From: Thermomonas sp.
GTDB lineage: Bacteria; Pseudomonadota; Gammaproteobacteria; Xanthomonadales; Xanthomonadaceae
DNA: 64,000 nt
NCBI GenBank assembly: GCA_020692565.1
Contig: JAIMKJ010000006.1
Location: forward strand, 1-64,000
Reading direction: 5' to 3'
This document shows, piece after piece, positions 10,267 to 21,147 of this stretch. Every line of letters starts with the position of its first letter. Positions within the stretch are counted from its first letter, which is position 1. The position numbers and the translations under genes are program-made. The notes below the pieces were generated by a model. The model ran no database searches, was not told the DNA's origin, and saw nothing but the letters and a program-made list of their open reading frames with translations.

Positions 10267-11226
10267 TCAGTCGACGTACAACGAACTCACCGACTCGCCG
10301 AACGCGACCCGGCGGATCGTCTCGGCCAGCAGCTCGGCGACGCTGAGCTGGCGGATGCGGCTGCAGCTGCGGGCCGCGTCCGACAGCGGGATGGTGTCGG
10401 TGACCACCAGTTCGTCGAGCTGCGATTTGCTGATGTTGTCGATCGCCGGCCCCGACAGCACCGGATGGGTGCAGTACGCGATCACCCGCTGCGCGCCCTG
10501 CGCCTTCAGCGCCGCCGCGGCGGCGCAGAGGGTGCCGGCGGTATCGACGATGTCGTCCACCAGCACGCAGGTCTTGCCGGTCACGTCGCCGATGATGTTC
10601 ATCACCGTGGCGACGTTGGCGCGCGGGCGGCGCTTGTCGATGATCGCCAGCTCGGCATCGTCGAGGCGCTTGGCGATGGCGCGGGCGCGGACCACGCCGC
10701 CCACGTCCGGCGACACCACGATCAGGTTGTCGGTGCCGTAGGCGCGCCAGATGTCGGCGAGCAGCAGCGGCGACGAATACACGTTGTCGACCGGGATATC
10801 GAAGAAGCCCTGGATCTGGTCGGCGTGCAGATCCACCGTCAGCACGCCGTCGGCGCCGGCCGCGGTGAACATCTTGGCCGCGACCTTCGCCGTGATCGGC
10901 ACCCGCGACGAACGCGGGCGGCGATCCTGGCGGGCGTAGCCGAAGTACGGCACCACCGCGGTGACGCTGGCGGCCGACGCGCGTTTCAGCGCATCGATGA
11001 TCACCAGCAGCTCCATCAGGTTCTCGCCGCTCGGCGCGCAGGTGGGCTGCACGACGAACACTTCCTGGCGACGCACGTTTTCCTCGATCTCGACCTGGGC
11101 TTCGCCGTCCGAGAACTTGGACACCAGCGCCTTGCCCGGGCGGATGCCCAGCTCCTTGCAGACCGCGTCGGCCAGCGGCCGGTTGGCGTTGCCGGAGAAG
11201 ATCAACAACTGACGATCGTCTTGCAT
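10267..11226 (-). CDS. prs: Ribose-phosphate pyrophosphokinase
   Basis: [31 protein letters not shown] loop [21 protein letters not shown]; start ATG 11226. Confidence 0.97.
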   Translation of the reverse strand: MQDDRQLLIFSGNANRPLADAVCKELGIRPGKALVSKFSDGEAQVEIEENVRRQEVFVVQPTCAPSGENLMELLVIIDALKRASAASVTAVVPYFGYARQDRRPRSSRVPITAKVAAKMFTAAGADGVLTVDLHADQIQGFFDIPVDNVYSSPLLLADIWRAYGTDNLIVVSPDVGGVVRARAIAKRLDDAELAIIDKRRPRANVATVMNIIGDVTGKTCVLVDDIVDTAGTLCAAAAALKAQGAQRVIAYCTHPVLSGPAIDNISKSQLDELVVTDTIPLSDAARSCSRIRQLSVAELLAETIRRVAFGESVSSLYVD

Positions 11227-11294
11227 GGTGATTCCGCTTCGCTCTGACCGTGGCGGGTGGAGGAATGCCGCGAAGCGGGATCCCGATAATGCAA

Positions 11295-11370
11295 TGGCAG
11301 GGGCGGCAGGATTCGAACCTGCGAATGCCGGGATCAAAACCCGGTGCCTTAACCACTTGGCGACGCCCCT
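11295..11370 (-). tRNA. tRNA-Gln (anticodon TTG)
   Basis: Reverse complement aggggcgtcgccaagtggttaaggcaccgggttttgatcccggcattcgcaggttcgaatcctgccgcccctgcca folds as a cloverleaf; loop TTTTGAT; CCA encoded. Confidence 0.96.
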
Positions 11371-11453
11371 CCGGTGGAACCGCGGCGGCCGGCGAGCCGT
11401 CGAAACGTCTCGCAAAAACCTCCCGACTCCCGACGATCCCGTTGAGCGGACCG

Positions 11454-12365
11454 TCAATTCGTTTCGAGCGCATCCAGCAGCGGCGACCGCGGAACACCGG
11501 CAGCGACCCAGGCGATGAGGCCTGAAGGCTGTCGGCGCACCAGCAGCGCGAGCGCGCGTTCGGCGGATTCGCGCTCGGCGAATTCGACGAAACACACGCT
11601 GCCAGAGCCGGTCAGCCGCGGGGTGCCGATGCTGCGCAATGCGGCGAACACCGCCTCGACGGCGGGCTCGCGACAGCGCAGGACCGGCTCGAACGCGTTG
11701 CCGAGCAACTGCCCCTGCAGGAATGGGTCCGAAACGAAGCCCGCCATTGTCGCGGCTGGGGCATTTCGCGTCAATTCAGAGGCTTGGAAAAGTTCTGCGG
11801 TGGCGGCATGGATGCCCGGCGCAACCAGCACATACCAGGCCGGCGGCAGTGCGATCGGCGTCAGCCGCTCGCCCACCCCCTCGGCCCAGGCGTTCTGGCC
11901 GCGGACGAAGACCGGCACATCCGCGCCGAGCTGCAGCCCCAGTCCGGCTAGCGCATCGACCCCGAGGTCGCAGCCCCAGAGCCTGTCGAGCGCACGCAGC
12001 ACGGTGGCGGCATCGCTTGAACCGCCGCCGAGGCCGCCGCCGGACGGAATCCGCTTTTCGATGGCGATGTCGGCGCCTTGGGCGACATTGGCGGCTTTTT
12101 GCAGCAATCCGGCAGCGCGCACGGTCAGATCGTCGGCTTCGGCCACGCCCGGGGCGGAATCCCCCTGGCGAACGATGCGGCCATCGTCGCGTGGACGCAG
12201 ATAGATGGTGTCGCCCCAATCGAGCATCCGGAACACGGTCTGGAGCTCGTGGTAACCGTTGGCGCGGCGGCCGACGATCCGCAGGAACAGATTCAGTTTG
12301 GCCGGCGCCGGCCAGACCGACCAGCCCGCGCCGCGACCGGCCGCGGCCGTGCCGAAACCGCTCAT
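11454..12365 (-). CDS. ispE: 4-diphosphocytidyl-2-C-methyl-D-erythritol kinase
   Basis: [36 protein letters not shown] motif [18 protein letters not shown]. Confidence 0.96.
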   Translation of the reverse strand: MSGFGTAAAGRGAGWSVWPAPAKLNLFLRIVGRRANGYHELQTVFRMLDWGDTIYLRPRDDGRIVRQGDSAPGVAEADDLTVRAAGLLQKAANVAQGADIAIEKRIPSGGGLGGGSSDAATVLRALDRLWGCDLGVDALAGLGLQLGADVPVFVRGQNAWAEGVGERLTPIALPPAWYVLVAPGIHAATAELFQASELTRNAPAATMAGFVSDPFLQGQLLGNAFEPVLRCREPAVEAVFAALRSIGTPRLTGSGSVCFVEFAERESAERALALLVRRQPSGLIAWVAAGVPRSPLLDALETN

Positions 12366-13018
12366 GGCGAGGCGAATACCCAGTCGTCGATCTGCAGCTT
12401 CACCCGGGCATCGCCGGCTTCGGCTTCGATCCGCGCCGGCAGGTCCGGCTGTCCCGCGGGGCCGGGGCGCCAAGCCGTATAACGCACGATCCAGCCGGCC
12501 TGGCGCAGCACCGAAGGCCGTCCCTGGTCGTCGTACTCGACCGATTCGACCGGGTAGTCGGGGGCAGACGCGCCGCGCACCCAACTGCCGAGTTGCTGCA
12601 GCGGCACTTCCCAGCCCGTGGCCTGGAGCAGCAGGTCTTCGGCGAATTCGCCGTCGCGCGGGCCGCCCTCCAGACCTTCGATGCGCCCCGCTTCGGAGTG
12701 CAGGTCGCCGGTCAGCCGCCAGCTCTGCCGGGTGACCGGCGCGCTGAGCGCGACGCTGTAACGGCGCTGGTCCAACTGTTCCCACTCGATCCGCCCGCTG
12801 CCACCCTTGTGGCCCCGGCTGATCGCGGCGCGGCCGCTGAACGACCACGTCTCGTACAGCGACAGCCATTCGCCGCGCTGGCGCTGGCGTTCGGCCTGCG
12901 CCTCCACCGACAGCGGCGCCGAAGCGCGGGTCGGTGCGGTGGTGGCGCAACCGGCCAGCGACAGCGCGGCGACCAGGGCGACCGCGACCGCGCGCGATGT
13001 CATCGGACCCTGGCTCAT
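12362..13018 (-). CDS. lolB: Outer membrane lipoprotein insertion protein LolB
   Basis: Lipobox [30 protein letters not shown]; 4-bp overlap with ispE in conserved order. Confidence 0.9.
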   Translation of the reverse strand: MSQGPMTSRAVAVALVAALSLAGCATTAPTRASAPLSVEAQAERQRQRGEWLSLYETWSFSGRAAISRGHKGGSGRIEWEQLDQRRYSVALSAPVTRQSWRLTGDLHSEAGRIEGLEGGPRDGEFAEDLLLQATGWEVPLQQLGSWVRGASAPDYPVESVEYDDQGRPSVLRQAGWIVRYTAWRPGPAGQPDLPARIEAEAGDARVKLQIDDWVFASP

Positions 13019-14748
13019 ATGTCCGCCTTCTCGGGCAGCGGCGGCAGCGTCACCCCGGTCTTTTCGATCGCGCGCAGCAGCGAGCGGCTTTCCGGATCGA
13101 TCTTGCGGGATTCCTCGAAGAACTTGCGCGCCTCGTCCTTCCGTCCCAACACCCACAGCACTTCGGCGACGTGCGCGGCGATTTCGGCGTCCTTCTGCTT
13201 GGTGAAGGCGCGGCGCAACTCGACCAGCGCTTCTTCATTGCGGCCGAGCCGGTACAGCACCCAACCGTAACTGTCGATGATCGCGGCGCTGTCGGGCTGC
13301 GCAGCAATGGCGCGCGAAATCAGTTCCAACGCCTCCTGATAGCGATCGGTACGATCGGCCAGGGTGTAGCCGAGTGCATTGAGCGCGTTCACATCGTCGG
13401 CATCGATGGCCAGGATCTTGCGGAAATCCGCCTCGGCGCGCGGGATTTCGTCGCGACGCTCCCACATCAGCGCACGGGCGTACAGCAATTGCGGATCGTC
13501 GGGGAAGGCGGCGAGCGCACGGGCGTAGCTGTCGAGTTCGCCATCGAGGTTGCCGTCTTCCTTGCGCAGTTCCGCCTCCAGCAGGTAGCCGTCGCGGCGG
13601 GTGTCCTCATCGGCATCGGCATCGGTCTGCAACCCGCGCAGGCGGGCGAAGGCCTCGTCGGCGCGCTTGAGTTTGTGCAGCACCGTGGCCGCGCGCAGCC
13701 GCGCCTGCCAGCGCTGCGGACCGCCCGGGACGCTGGTGTACCACTCCAGCGCCTCGTCGTAGCGTTCGATGAATTCGGCGATCTGGCCCAGCAGCAGGCG
13801 GCGCTCGGGATCGGGCGCGGCCGAATCGCGCTTCAGCTCGTCGTAGACCTTGCCCACGCCGGCCTTGTCGTCTGCTTGCGCGAGGTATGCCGCGCGCAGG
13901 GTGTAACTACGTTCGTCCTGCGGGCCGGCGGCGATCACCTCCGCGGCGCGTGTGTGGTCGCCCATCGCGCTGTATTGGCGGGCCACCGCGAACATCAATT
14001 CCGGCGACGCCGCGGATGCCGCCGTCAACCCGGCCAGCACCTTGCGCGCCTCGTCATCCTTGCCGGCCTCGCGCAACTGGCTGGCCTGCAGCAGCGTCAC
14101 CGCGGGCTGATCGGGAAACTTGGCGATCACCCGGGCCACGATCTTTTCGGCCAGATCGTCGCGCTGCAGTTGCTGGGAGAATTCGCCGAACGCCAGCCAG
14201 GCTTCCAACTGGTCCGGAATGGAATCGATCAATTGCCCGAGCAGGCGCCCGGTCAAGGTCGGATCGCCGGAACCGGCATCCAGCGCGACCAGCGCATAAC
14301 GCCAGCCGCCTTTCTCCACGACCTTGCCGTCGCCTTCGCCGCGCATCAGCGCCTGCAGTTCGCGGCGGGCCAGGGATTCCTTCTTGAGGCGCAGCGCCAG
14401 CGTGGCCTCCGCACTGCGCATCGCCAGCGAACGCCCGGCGCGGGCGCGCCACAACTTCAGCGCGGCGGCGGCGCTGACGTCGTCCTTCGCCAGCAGCGCG
14501 ATGCGGGTCGCGCGGTCCGCAAGCACCGCATCGCCATCCGCGGCCCTGGCGGCCTCGAGATACCAGCGCGCGGCTTCGTCGAGCTTGCCGGCCTGCAGCG
14601 CGTATTCGCCGGCCATCGCCGGCTGCAGCGGATCCGCATCGGGGATGGCGGGCACGGGCTTGGTGGCCAGCGCATTGCCCGCGAGCAGCGTCAAGCACAT
14701 ACCGAGCAGCGCCGGCCACCGGCGGATGGAGAGCGGAAATGCGGGCAT
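13015..14748 (-). CDS. Tetratricopeptide repeat protein (exported)
   Basis: Repeated TPR helices, e.g. [54 protein letters not shown]; signal peptide from ATG 14748. Confidence 0.88.
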   Translation of the reverse strand: MPAFPLSIRRWPALLGMCLTLLAGNALATKPVPAIPDADPLQPAMAGEYALQAGKLDEAARWYLEAARAADGDAVLADRATRIALLAKDDVSAAAALKLWRARAGRSLAMRSAEATLALRLKKESLARRELQALMRGEGDGKVVEKGGWRYALVALDAGSGDPTLTGRLLGQLIDSIPDQLEAWLAFGEFSQQLQRDDLAEKIVARVIAKFPDQPAVTLLQASQLREAGKDDEARKVLAGLTAASAASPELMFAVARQYSAMGDHTRAAEVIAAGPQDERSYTLRAAYLAQADDKAGVGKVYDELKRDSAAPDPERRLLLGQIAEFIERYDEALEWYTSVPGGPQRWQARLRAATVLHKLKRADEAFARLRGLQTDADADEDTRRDGYLLEAELRKEDGNLDGELDSYARALAAFPDDPQLLYARALMWERRDEIPRAEADFRKILAIDADDVNALNALGYTLADRTDRYQEALELISRAIAAQPDSAAIIDSYGWVLYRLGRNEEALVELRRAFTKQKDAEIAAHVAEVLWVLGRKDEARKFFEESRKIDPESRSLLRAIEKTGVTLPPLPEKADI

Positions 14749-14837
14749 CGACGTGATGGGCCGTAAACTATGGGAAGTTCCCAGCTTACCCGAACCGTCT
14801 GAACGCACCTCCGCCAGTCGTCGCCCCGTCACAGCGC

Positions 14838-16211
14838 ATGTCCCATCTCGTCGCCTTCGGCATCAACCACCAGACCGCGCCGGTCGCCCTGCGCGAACGG
14901 GTGGCGTTCGCGGACGATGCGCTGCCGGCCACGCTGTCCGCACTGCGCGCGCTGCCCGGGGTGGAGGAAGTGGCGCTGCTGTCGACCTGCAATCGCACCG
15001 AGGTCTACGCCCTGACCGGCGGCGATGGCGACGCGCTTGTCGAATGGCTGGCCGCGCATCCGCAGGACGGCCGCAACCCCCTGGCGCTGCACGACTATCT
15101 CTATCGCCATCGCGACGACGAGGCCGTGCGCCACCTGTTCCGGGTCGCCACCGGGCTGGACTCGCTGGTCCTGGGCGAACCGCAGATCCTCGGCCAGGTG
15201 AAGCAGGCCTGGGCCGCCGCGCGCACCGCCGGCACCCTCGGCAGCCGCCTCGACCGCCTGTTCCAGCACGCCTTCGTCACCGCCAAGCGCGCCCGCACCG
15301 ACACCCGCATCGGCGCCAATCCGGTCTCGGTGGCCTCGGCCGCGGTGCGCATGGCCGAGGAAACCTTCGCCCGCCCCGCCGACAGCACCATCCTGTTGAT
15401 CGGCGCCGGCGAGACCATCGAGCTCACCGCCCTGCATCTGGTGCAGGCGAAAGCGAAACGACTGCTGTTCGCCAACCGCACCCTCGCCCACGCCCAGGAC
15501 CTCGCCAGTCGCCACGGCGGCGTCGCCCTGCCGCTGAGCGAGCTGGACCGCCATCTCTTCGAAGCCGACATCGTGTTCTCGGCCACCGCCAGCCGCGAAC
15601 CGATCCTGCGCCGCGACGAAGTGAAAGCCGCGCTGCGCAAACGCCGGCACCGGCCGATGCTGCTGCTGGATCTGGCGGTGCCGCGCGACATCGCCGCGGA
15701 CGTGGCCGAGGTCGAGGACGTCTTCCTCTACACCGTCGACGATCTGGAACGGGTGATCGAAGACAACCGCCGCAGCCGCCGCGAAGCCGCCGACGCCGCC
15801 GAGGCCATCGTCGAACTGCAGGTCGCGCGATTCGCCGAAACCCTGGCCGCCAGCGCGCACCACGGTTCGCTCAAGCGCCTGCGCGCGCACGGCGAATCCG
15901 CGCGCGACGACGCGCTGGCGAAAGCCCGGCAACTGCTCGCCGGTGGCCACGACCCGGCAGAGGTGCTGCAGCAGCTGGCGCATACGCTGACCAACCGCCT
16001 GCTGCACGCCCCCACCGCCGCGCTGCGCGAAGCCGCGCTCAACGGCGATGTCGAACTGGTGCGCGCCGCGGAAAGACTGTTCCCCGGGCATTCGCTGCCG
16101 CATCACCTGCCGGCCCACAGCCGTCTGGCCGATGCGGTCGACCACGGCCTGCATCCCGCGCACCACGAACGCAACAACGACATCCGCGATGACGCCGACC
16201 CTGCGCCGTAA
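14838..16211 (+). CDS. hemA: Glutamyl-tRNA reductase
   Basis: [52 protein letters not shown]. Confidence 0.97.
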   Translation: MSHLVAFGINHQTAPVALRERVAFADDALPATLSALRALPGVEEVALLSTCNRTEVYALTGGDGDALVEWLAAHPQDGRNPLALHDYLYRHRDDEAVRHLFRVATGLDSLVLGEPQILGQVKQAWAAARTAGTLGSRLDRLFQHAFVTAKRARTDTRIGANPVSVASAAVRMAEETFARPADSTILLIGAGETIELTALHLVQAKAKRLLFANRTLAHAQDLASRHGGVALPLSELDRHLFEADIVFSATASREPILRRDEVKAALRKRRHRPMLLLDLAVPRDIAADVAEVEDVFLYTVDDLERVIEDNRRSRREAADAAEAIVELQVARFAETLAASAHHGSLKRLRAHGESARDDALAKARQLLAGGHDPAEVLQQLAHTLTNRLLHAPTAALREAALNGDVELVRAAERLFPGHSLPHHLPAHSRLADAVDHGLHPAHHERNNDIRDDADPAP

Positions 16212-17274
16212 GCTGGAAGCGCTGGCCGAGCGCCGCGAGGAAATCGAACGCCTGCTCTCCGATCCGGCGACGGTGAACGACGCCGCACGCTATCGCGGGC
16301 TGATGCGCGAGTGCGCGCAGCTGGAACCGATCGCCGCCGGCCTCGCCGCCGAGCGCCAGGCACGCGCCGACCTGGCCGCCGCCGAAGCGATGCGCAGCGA
16401 CCCGGAGCTGGCCGAACTGGCCGAGGAAGAAATCGAGGCCGCGCAGATGCGACTGGCCGAACTCGACACCGCGCTGATGGCGCAACTGGTCCCGAAAGAC
16501 GCACGCGACGACGGCGGCGTGTATCTGGAAGTGCGCGCCGGCACCGGCGGCGACGAAGCCGCGATCTTCGCCGGCGACCTGTTCCGCATGTACGCGCGCT
16601 ACGCCGAGCGCCAGGGCTGGAAAGTCGAAGTGGAATCGTCGAGCGCGGGCGAACACGGCGGCTTCAAGGAAATCATCGCCCGCGTCGACGGCCGCGGCGC
16701 GTATTCGAAACTGAAATTCGAATCCGGCACCCATCGCGTGCAGCGCGTGCCCGAAACCGAATCGCAGGGCCGTATCCACACCTCCGCCGCGACGGTCGCG
16801 ATCATCGCCGAGGATGCCGGCGAGATCGAGATCGAGATCAATCCCGCCGATCTGCGCGTCGACACGTTCCGCTCCAGCGGCGCCGGCGGCCAGCACGTCA
16901 ACAAGACCGACTCCGCGATCCGCATCACCCATCTGCCCAGCGGCGTGGTGGTGGAATCGCAGACCGAACGCAGCCAGCACGCCAACCGCGACAAGGCGAT
17001 GAAGCGGCTCAATGCGATGCTGCTGGAAGCCGAAACCAGCCGGCGCGAAGCCGCGCAGGCGCAGGCGCGCAAACTGCAGGTGGGGAGCGGCGACCGCAGC
17101 CAGCGCATCCGCACCTACAACTTTCCGCAGGGGCGGATCACCGACCATCGCGTCGAAGGCCTGACCCTGTACGACCTGCCGAACATCATCGAAGGCCAGA
17201 TCGATGGCCTGATCGAGCGACTGGCGCGAGAGCATCAGGCGGACGAACTGGCGCGGCTGACCCGGGGCGACTGA
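16189..17274 (+). CDS. prfA: Peptide chain release factor 1
   Basis: [54 protein letters not shown] (GGQ motif); start overlaps hemA end. Confidence 0.97.
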   Translation: MTPTLRRKLEALAERREEIERLLSDPATVNDAARYRGLMRECAQLEPIAAGLAAERQARADLAAAEAMRSDPELAELAEEEIEAAQMRLAELDTALMAQLVPKDARDDGGVYLEVRAGTGGDEAAIFAGDLFRMYARYAERQGWKVEVESSSAGEHGGFKEIIARVDGRGAYSKLKFESGTHRVQRVPETESQGRIHTSAATVAIIAEDAGEIEIEINPADLRVDTFRSSGAGGQHVNKTDSAIRITHLPSGVVVESQTERSQHANRDKAMKRLNAMLLEAETSRREAAQAQARKLQVGSGDRSQRIRTYNFPQGRITDHRVEGLTLYDLPNIIEGQIDGLIERLAREHQADELARLTRGD

Positions 17275-17289
17275 CCCGGCCTTGCAGGC

Positions 17290-17459
17290 AGGAGCGACGG
17301 AAGTCGCGAAGCACTTCCGGAAACTCACCGCAGCCTGTCGCGGCTCCCGCCGCTCCTACAAGAACACGTCAGAGGTCGCGCCCCCTGTGGGAGCGACGGA
17401 AGTCGCGACGACCTCCGGAAAGATTCGCCGCAGCCGGTCGCGGCTTCCACCGCTCCCAC
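17290..17459. repeat. Two tandem copies of a palindromic REP-like repeat (GGAGCGACGGAAGTCGCGA...TCGCGGCTCCCGCCGCTCC)
   Basis: Copy 1 about 17290..17360; copy 2 about 17388..17459; each has inverted arms. Confidence 0.8.
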
Positions 17460-17645
17460 AGCGCATCACACGCCATCGCGCAACCTGCACGATCCGGATT
17501 GCACCATGCATGCGCGCGCATCATTTTGCGTGCGGGAAACCATCGATTCGTTGCGTGCACGTTAAACCTGCGGCGCCATTCCGCCGCGACCGGATCGGTT
17601 CATCCAATGCAGGCAAGAATCTACGCCACGATCAGGAGAGCCGCC

Positions 17646-18149
17646 ATGCAGACGCAGGATCCGCAGTTCGAGACGCTTCGCAAACTCATCGCCGAGACGC
17701 AGGTCGCGATGTTCAACACCGTCGCTGCCGACGGCACCGTCATGTCGCGCCCGCTGCAGACGCTGGAATTCGACGCCGAGGGCGCGCTCTGGTTCGTCAC
17801 CGATGCGACCAGCGAAAAGGCGCAGGAAATCCGCGCCAAGCCGCACGTCGGCCTGAGCTACGCAGACCGCAGCGACAACAGCTATGTCTCGATTTCCGGC
17901 CCCGCGCGTTTGATCCACGATCAGGCGCGCATCGAGACATTGTGGTCGCCGGCGATGTCGATCTTCTTCCCGCAGGGCAAGGACGATCCGAACCTGATCC
18001 TGATCCGCGTCGAGATCGAACGCGCCGAATACTGGGACGGTCCTGGCACCATCATCGGCAAGATGCTCTATCTCGCCGCTGCGGCCATCACCGGCAATCC
18101 CGGGGTGATGACCGACAACGCGATCATCGAGCCCCGACTCGCGGTGTAA
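17646..18149 (+). CDS. Pyridoxamine 5'-phosphate oxidase family (general stress) protein
   Basis: LIAETQVAMFNTVAADGTVMSRPLQTLEFDAEGALWFVTDATSEKAQEI. Confidence 0.9.
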   Translation: MQTQDPQFETLRKLIAETQVAMFNTVAADGTVMSRPLQTLEFDAEGALWFVTDATSEKAQEIRAKPHVGLSYADRSDNSYVSISGPARLIHDQARIETLWSPAMSIFFPQGKDDPNLILIRVEIERAEYWDGPGTIIGKMLYLAAAAITGNPGVMTDNAIIEPRLAV

Positions 18150-18161
18150 TCCGTGTAATCC

Positions 18162-18303
18162 CGTAGAGCGACCTTGAGGCCGCCCCAGGACGAAACAGAG
18201 ACACGAATACGGCCGATGCCGCGCCCGCGGCCGATGCAAATGAATCGTCAGGGCGCTGGCGTTGTTGAGGAACACAAGGTGGCGGCCTCACGGCCGCTCT
18301 ACG
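18162..18303. repeat. Intergenic element with 23-bp imperfect terminal inverted repeats
   Basis: cgtagagcgaccttgaggccgcc (18162..18184) and ggcggcctcacggccgctctacg (18281..18303); 2 mismatches between arms. Confidence 0.8.
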
Positions 18304-18309
18304 ACACGC

Positions 18310-19146
18310 CTATCGGCGTTTGCCGACGGCGATGGCCGCGTAATGCGCGAAATACCACGCGGCGCGCGCGCGCCCCAGCCCTTCGACGTTGCGATAGATG
18401 TTCCACTGCCACTGCGCCGCCCTGCGCTTGTCGGCGGACAGCGATCCGCTGCGCACGAGATATTCGGCCAGCGGCTCGAGACTCGGCACGCGGCGTGCAA
18501 TGCCCGCGCGACGCACCATCGCCAGCCAGAACACGTAATCCTCGTGGCCGATGCGCTGGAAGCGACCGTCGCCGAGTGCGCGGTCGTAGAGACCGGTGAG
18601 GTTGCCGATGCGATTGCTCTTGAGCATGTCGGCATAACGCACCTCCGCAGGCGGCCGCACGATCGATAGCTCACGGCCGCTTTCGTCGAAACGGCGGTAG
18701 GCGGTGTAGCTGATGAACGTCCCGGTCGCCCGCATGTGCGCGAGCTGCTGCGCGAGCTTGTCCGGCAGCCAGCGGTCGTCACTGTCGAGGAAGGCGATGT
18801 GCGTACCGGTGGCGGCTTCGATGCCGGTATTGCGCGCGGCGGCGACCCCACCGTTGCGCGTCATGCGGATCGGCACCAGCCGCGGTTCGCGCGCGGCCAT
18901 GGATTGGACGATGTCCCAGCTCGCGTCCTTCGAACAGTCGTCGATCACCAGCAACTCGACATCGGCGTGGGTCTGCGCGAACACCGAATCCATCGATTCT
19001 TGCAGCGTGGCGGCGGCGTTGTAAGCCGGCATGATCACGCTCACTTTCGCCGTTCCGGCGATGGCACCGACTTTCGCGACAACATCGTCGATAGTCGCGG
19101 GAACAGCCCCGCTCACGCGCCGCGCGCCTTGCGCCCGCCCGCCCAC
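18310..19146 (-). CDS. Glycosyltransferase family 2
   Basis: KVSVIMPAYNAAATLQESMDSVFAQTHADVELLVIDDCSKDASWDIV...FLDSDDRWLPDKL. Exact start uncertain. Confidence 0.9.
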   Translation of the reverse strand: MGGRAQGARRVSGAVPATIDDVVAKVGAIAGTAKVSVIMPAYNAAATLQESMDSVFAQTHADVELLVIDDCSKDASWDIVQSMAAREPRLVPIRMTRNGGVAAARNTGIEAATGTHIAFLDSDDRWLPDKLAQQLAHMRATGTFISYTAYRRFDESGRELSIVRPPAEVRYADMLKSNRIGNLTGLYDRALGDGRFQRIGHEDYVFWLAMVRRAGIARRVPSLEPLAEYLVRSGSLSADKRRAAQWQWNIYRNVEGLGRARAAWYFAHYAAIAVGKRR

Positions 19147-20309
19147 GACGAGCGCGGCGGCGGCAACAGGTAATCGCGGTACTGGCCCGGATCACCTTGC
19201 TCGCCGGCTTCGGCGGCCTTGATGATGTTGTAGGCCTCGCGCGAAGTCACGTAGTGCAGGACGTGGCGCTTGCCGTCGTTGTAGCGGCTTTCCAGATAAC
19301 GATGCATCGCATCCACCGGTTCGCCCAGCAGCGTGTCGATGTCGTGTTCCTGGGTGCCGTGGGTGTGGATCTTCACGAACACCCACTCCGGACGGCCTTC
19401 GACATGCACGCCGGTCTTCACCCACAGATCGACACGCGCTTCGGTGGGCGGGCAGTTTTTGCGCACGTCGGCGTTCTCGATGCGCGGCATCGCGCCCATG
19501 CGCCGCTCGCGCCAGTTCAGGGCCAGCGGCCCCTGCACGATCATCAGGTCGCCGCGGGTGCCGCCGCCGACTTTCACAGGCGCGCCGGTGTCGTGCGATT
19601 TCGGCGCCAGCGGATCGTCGGTGGCGTAATAGATGCTGTTGACGGTGGCGGTCTGGGTATCGCTGGGCGCCGACGGCAGGGTGAAGTCGGCATAGCAGCC
19701 GATTTCGCGCAGCAGGATCAATTCGTTGTCGATGCCGCACCAGCGGCCGTCGGCGCGCGAATTGTCCAGGCACCAGTTGCCGTGGATGAAACCGAACTTC
19801 AGCTCGCCGGTTTCCGGATCGCGCGACAGCGCGCCGTGCTTCTCATGCAGGGTCTTGCAGAAACGGCCGATGGAGACGCGGAAATTCTGTTCGGTATCGT
19901 TGTCGTGGTGCAGATGCACTTCGATCTCGCCGAAGCCGTCGGAACACAGCGACGCCAGCTTGTCGAGGTGTTCCTCGGCGTATTCCTCTTCCGGGTAGAA
20001 GAAGCTGTGCTGCGGCGGGCGACCATCGGCGTCGCGGTGGCGACCGGCCAGCGTGCGGTATTCCGCGCACCAGCGGTCGACGCGCCGACGCTGGATCTCA
20101 GGATCGGCGCCCTTCCACATCGGTTCGAAGTGGTCGACGAAACAGAACATGACGTGCACCGGACGGTCGCTCACCACCGGTACGCGTCGGCGCAGATAAT
20201 GCAACAACCACAGATGCATGTTGCGCTTGCGCATGTCGCGCACCACCAGCGCGGCGACCGCGGCCGCGAGCAACAGTCCGCAGAACGCGATGACGACGGC
20301 TGCGTTCAA
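19113..20309 (-). CDS. Conserved polysaccharide-locus protein of unassigned function, membrane-anchored; possible distant polysaccharide deacetylase
   Basis: N-terminal TM; VHVMFCFVDHFEPMWKGADPEIQRRRVDRW...HSFFYPEEEY...EIEVHLHHDNDTEQNFR; family inferred from memory. Confidence 0.7.
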   Translation of the reverse strand: MNAAVVIAFCGLLLAAAVAALVVRDMRKRNMHLWLLHYLRRRVPVVSDRPVHVMFCFVDHFEPMWKGADPEIQRRRVDRWCAEYRTLAGRHRDADGRPPQHSFFYPEEEYAEEHLDKLASLCSDGFGEIEVHLHHDNDTEQNFRVSIGRFCKTLHEKHGALSRDPETGELKFGFIHGNWCLDNSRADGRWCGIDNELILLREIGCYADFTLPSAPSDTQTATVNSIYYATDDPLAPKSHDTGAPVKVGGGTRGDLMIVQGPLALNWRERRMGAMPRIENADVRKNCPPTEARVDLWVKTGVHVEGRPEWVFVKIHTHGTQEHDIDTLLGEPVDAMHRYLESRYNDGKRHVLHYVTSREAYNIIKAAEAGEQGDPGQYRDYLLPPPRSSWAGGRKARGA

Positions 20310-20383
20310 TGCCGCCCCCGGGTGCTTCGATCTCCGTTCATCTCATGTCCCCTGAATGTGTGTGTATGTCCGCGTTCGGCCGC

Positions 20384-21019
20384 TCAGGCCGGCTGCAGGG
20401 ATTCGAAGATGAAACCGTCCGCCGCCCACACCGGCAGCATCGTCTGCAGCAGTTCCAGCGATCGCACACTGTCGTCGTGCATCAGCAGGATCTCGCCGGC
20501 CTTCGGCGGATACCGTCGCGCCGTGTCGATCAGCGCTTCCGTCGGCCGCTGGCTGTAGTCCAGACTGTCGTAGGACCAGTAGGCGATGCGGCGACCGCGA
20601 CGGATGCAGTCGAGCACCATCGGTCGCGGCATGACCCCGCGCGGCGGCCGGAAATCGTGGCGCGCGACGCCGTCGAAGCGCTGCAGGAACCGATCCGTGC
20701 GTTCGATTTCCGCGCGCTGTTCGGCCAGGCCGAGACGCTCGAACTGCGGATGTGTCCACGAATGGTTGCCCAGCACGTGACCATCGCGCACGATCTGCCG
20801 CACCAGTTCGGGATGACGCTCGGCCTGCTGTCCGATCAGGAAGAAGGTCGCGCGGACGCGATGCTTCGCCAGCAACGCCAGCAGAGCCGGCGTGTGCTCC
20901 GGATGCGGACCGTCGTCGAAGGTCAGATACAGGACTCGGCCGCGGCGCACACCACGGGTGAGCACCCAGCGATCGGGCAGCCATCGCAGCACCTTGAGTT
21001 TTCTGGGGCGGGGATTCAT
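20384..21019 (-). CDS. Polysaccharide deacetylase (NodB-like)
   Basis: VLYLTFDDGPHPEHTPALLALLAKHRVRATFFLIGQQAERHPELVRQIVRDGHVLGNHSWTHP. Confidence 0.93.
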   Translation of the reverse strand: MNPRPRKLKVLRWLPDRWVLTRGVRRGRVLYLTFDDGPHPEHTPALLALLAKHRVRATFFLIGQQAERHPELVRQIVRDGHVLGNHSWTHPQFERLGLAEQRAEIERTDRFLQRFDGVARHDFRPPRGVMPRPMVLDCIRRGRRIAYWSYDSLDYSQRPTEALIDTARRYPPKAGEILLMHDDSVRSLELLQTMLPVWAADGFIFESLQPA

Positions 21020-21147
21020 GTCGTCGAATAGTCAGGAGAACGCAATCCGGGCGCCGGCACGGCCCTTGCGCAGCATCGATGGGAACGCCCGGAATCGGAC
21101 GCTGTGGGGGCGATCCGGAGGAGACGGCGGATGCACATGCGATCGAC

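Noticed and set aside
12934-14766. 610-aa plus-strand ORF
   Set aside because: Antisense of the TPR gene 13015..14748; no recognisable domains.
14829-16166. 445-aa minus-strand ORF
   Set aside because: Antisense of hemA.
18692-18702. ggcggtag string resembling an ops/JUMPStart element
   Set aside because: Lies inside a glycosyltransferase coding sequence and is not upstream of the EPS operon.
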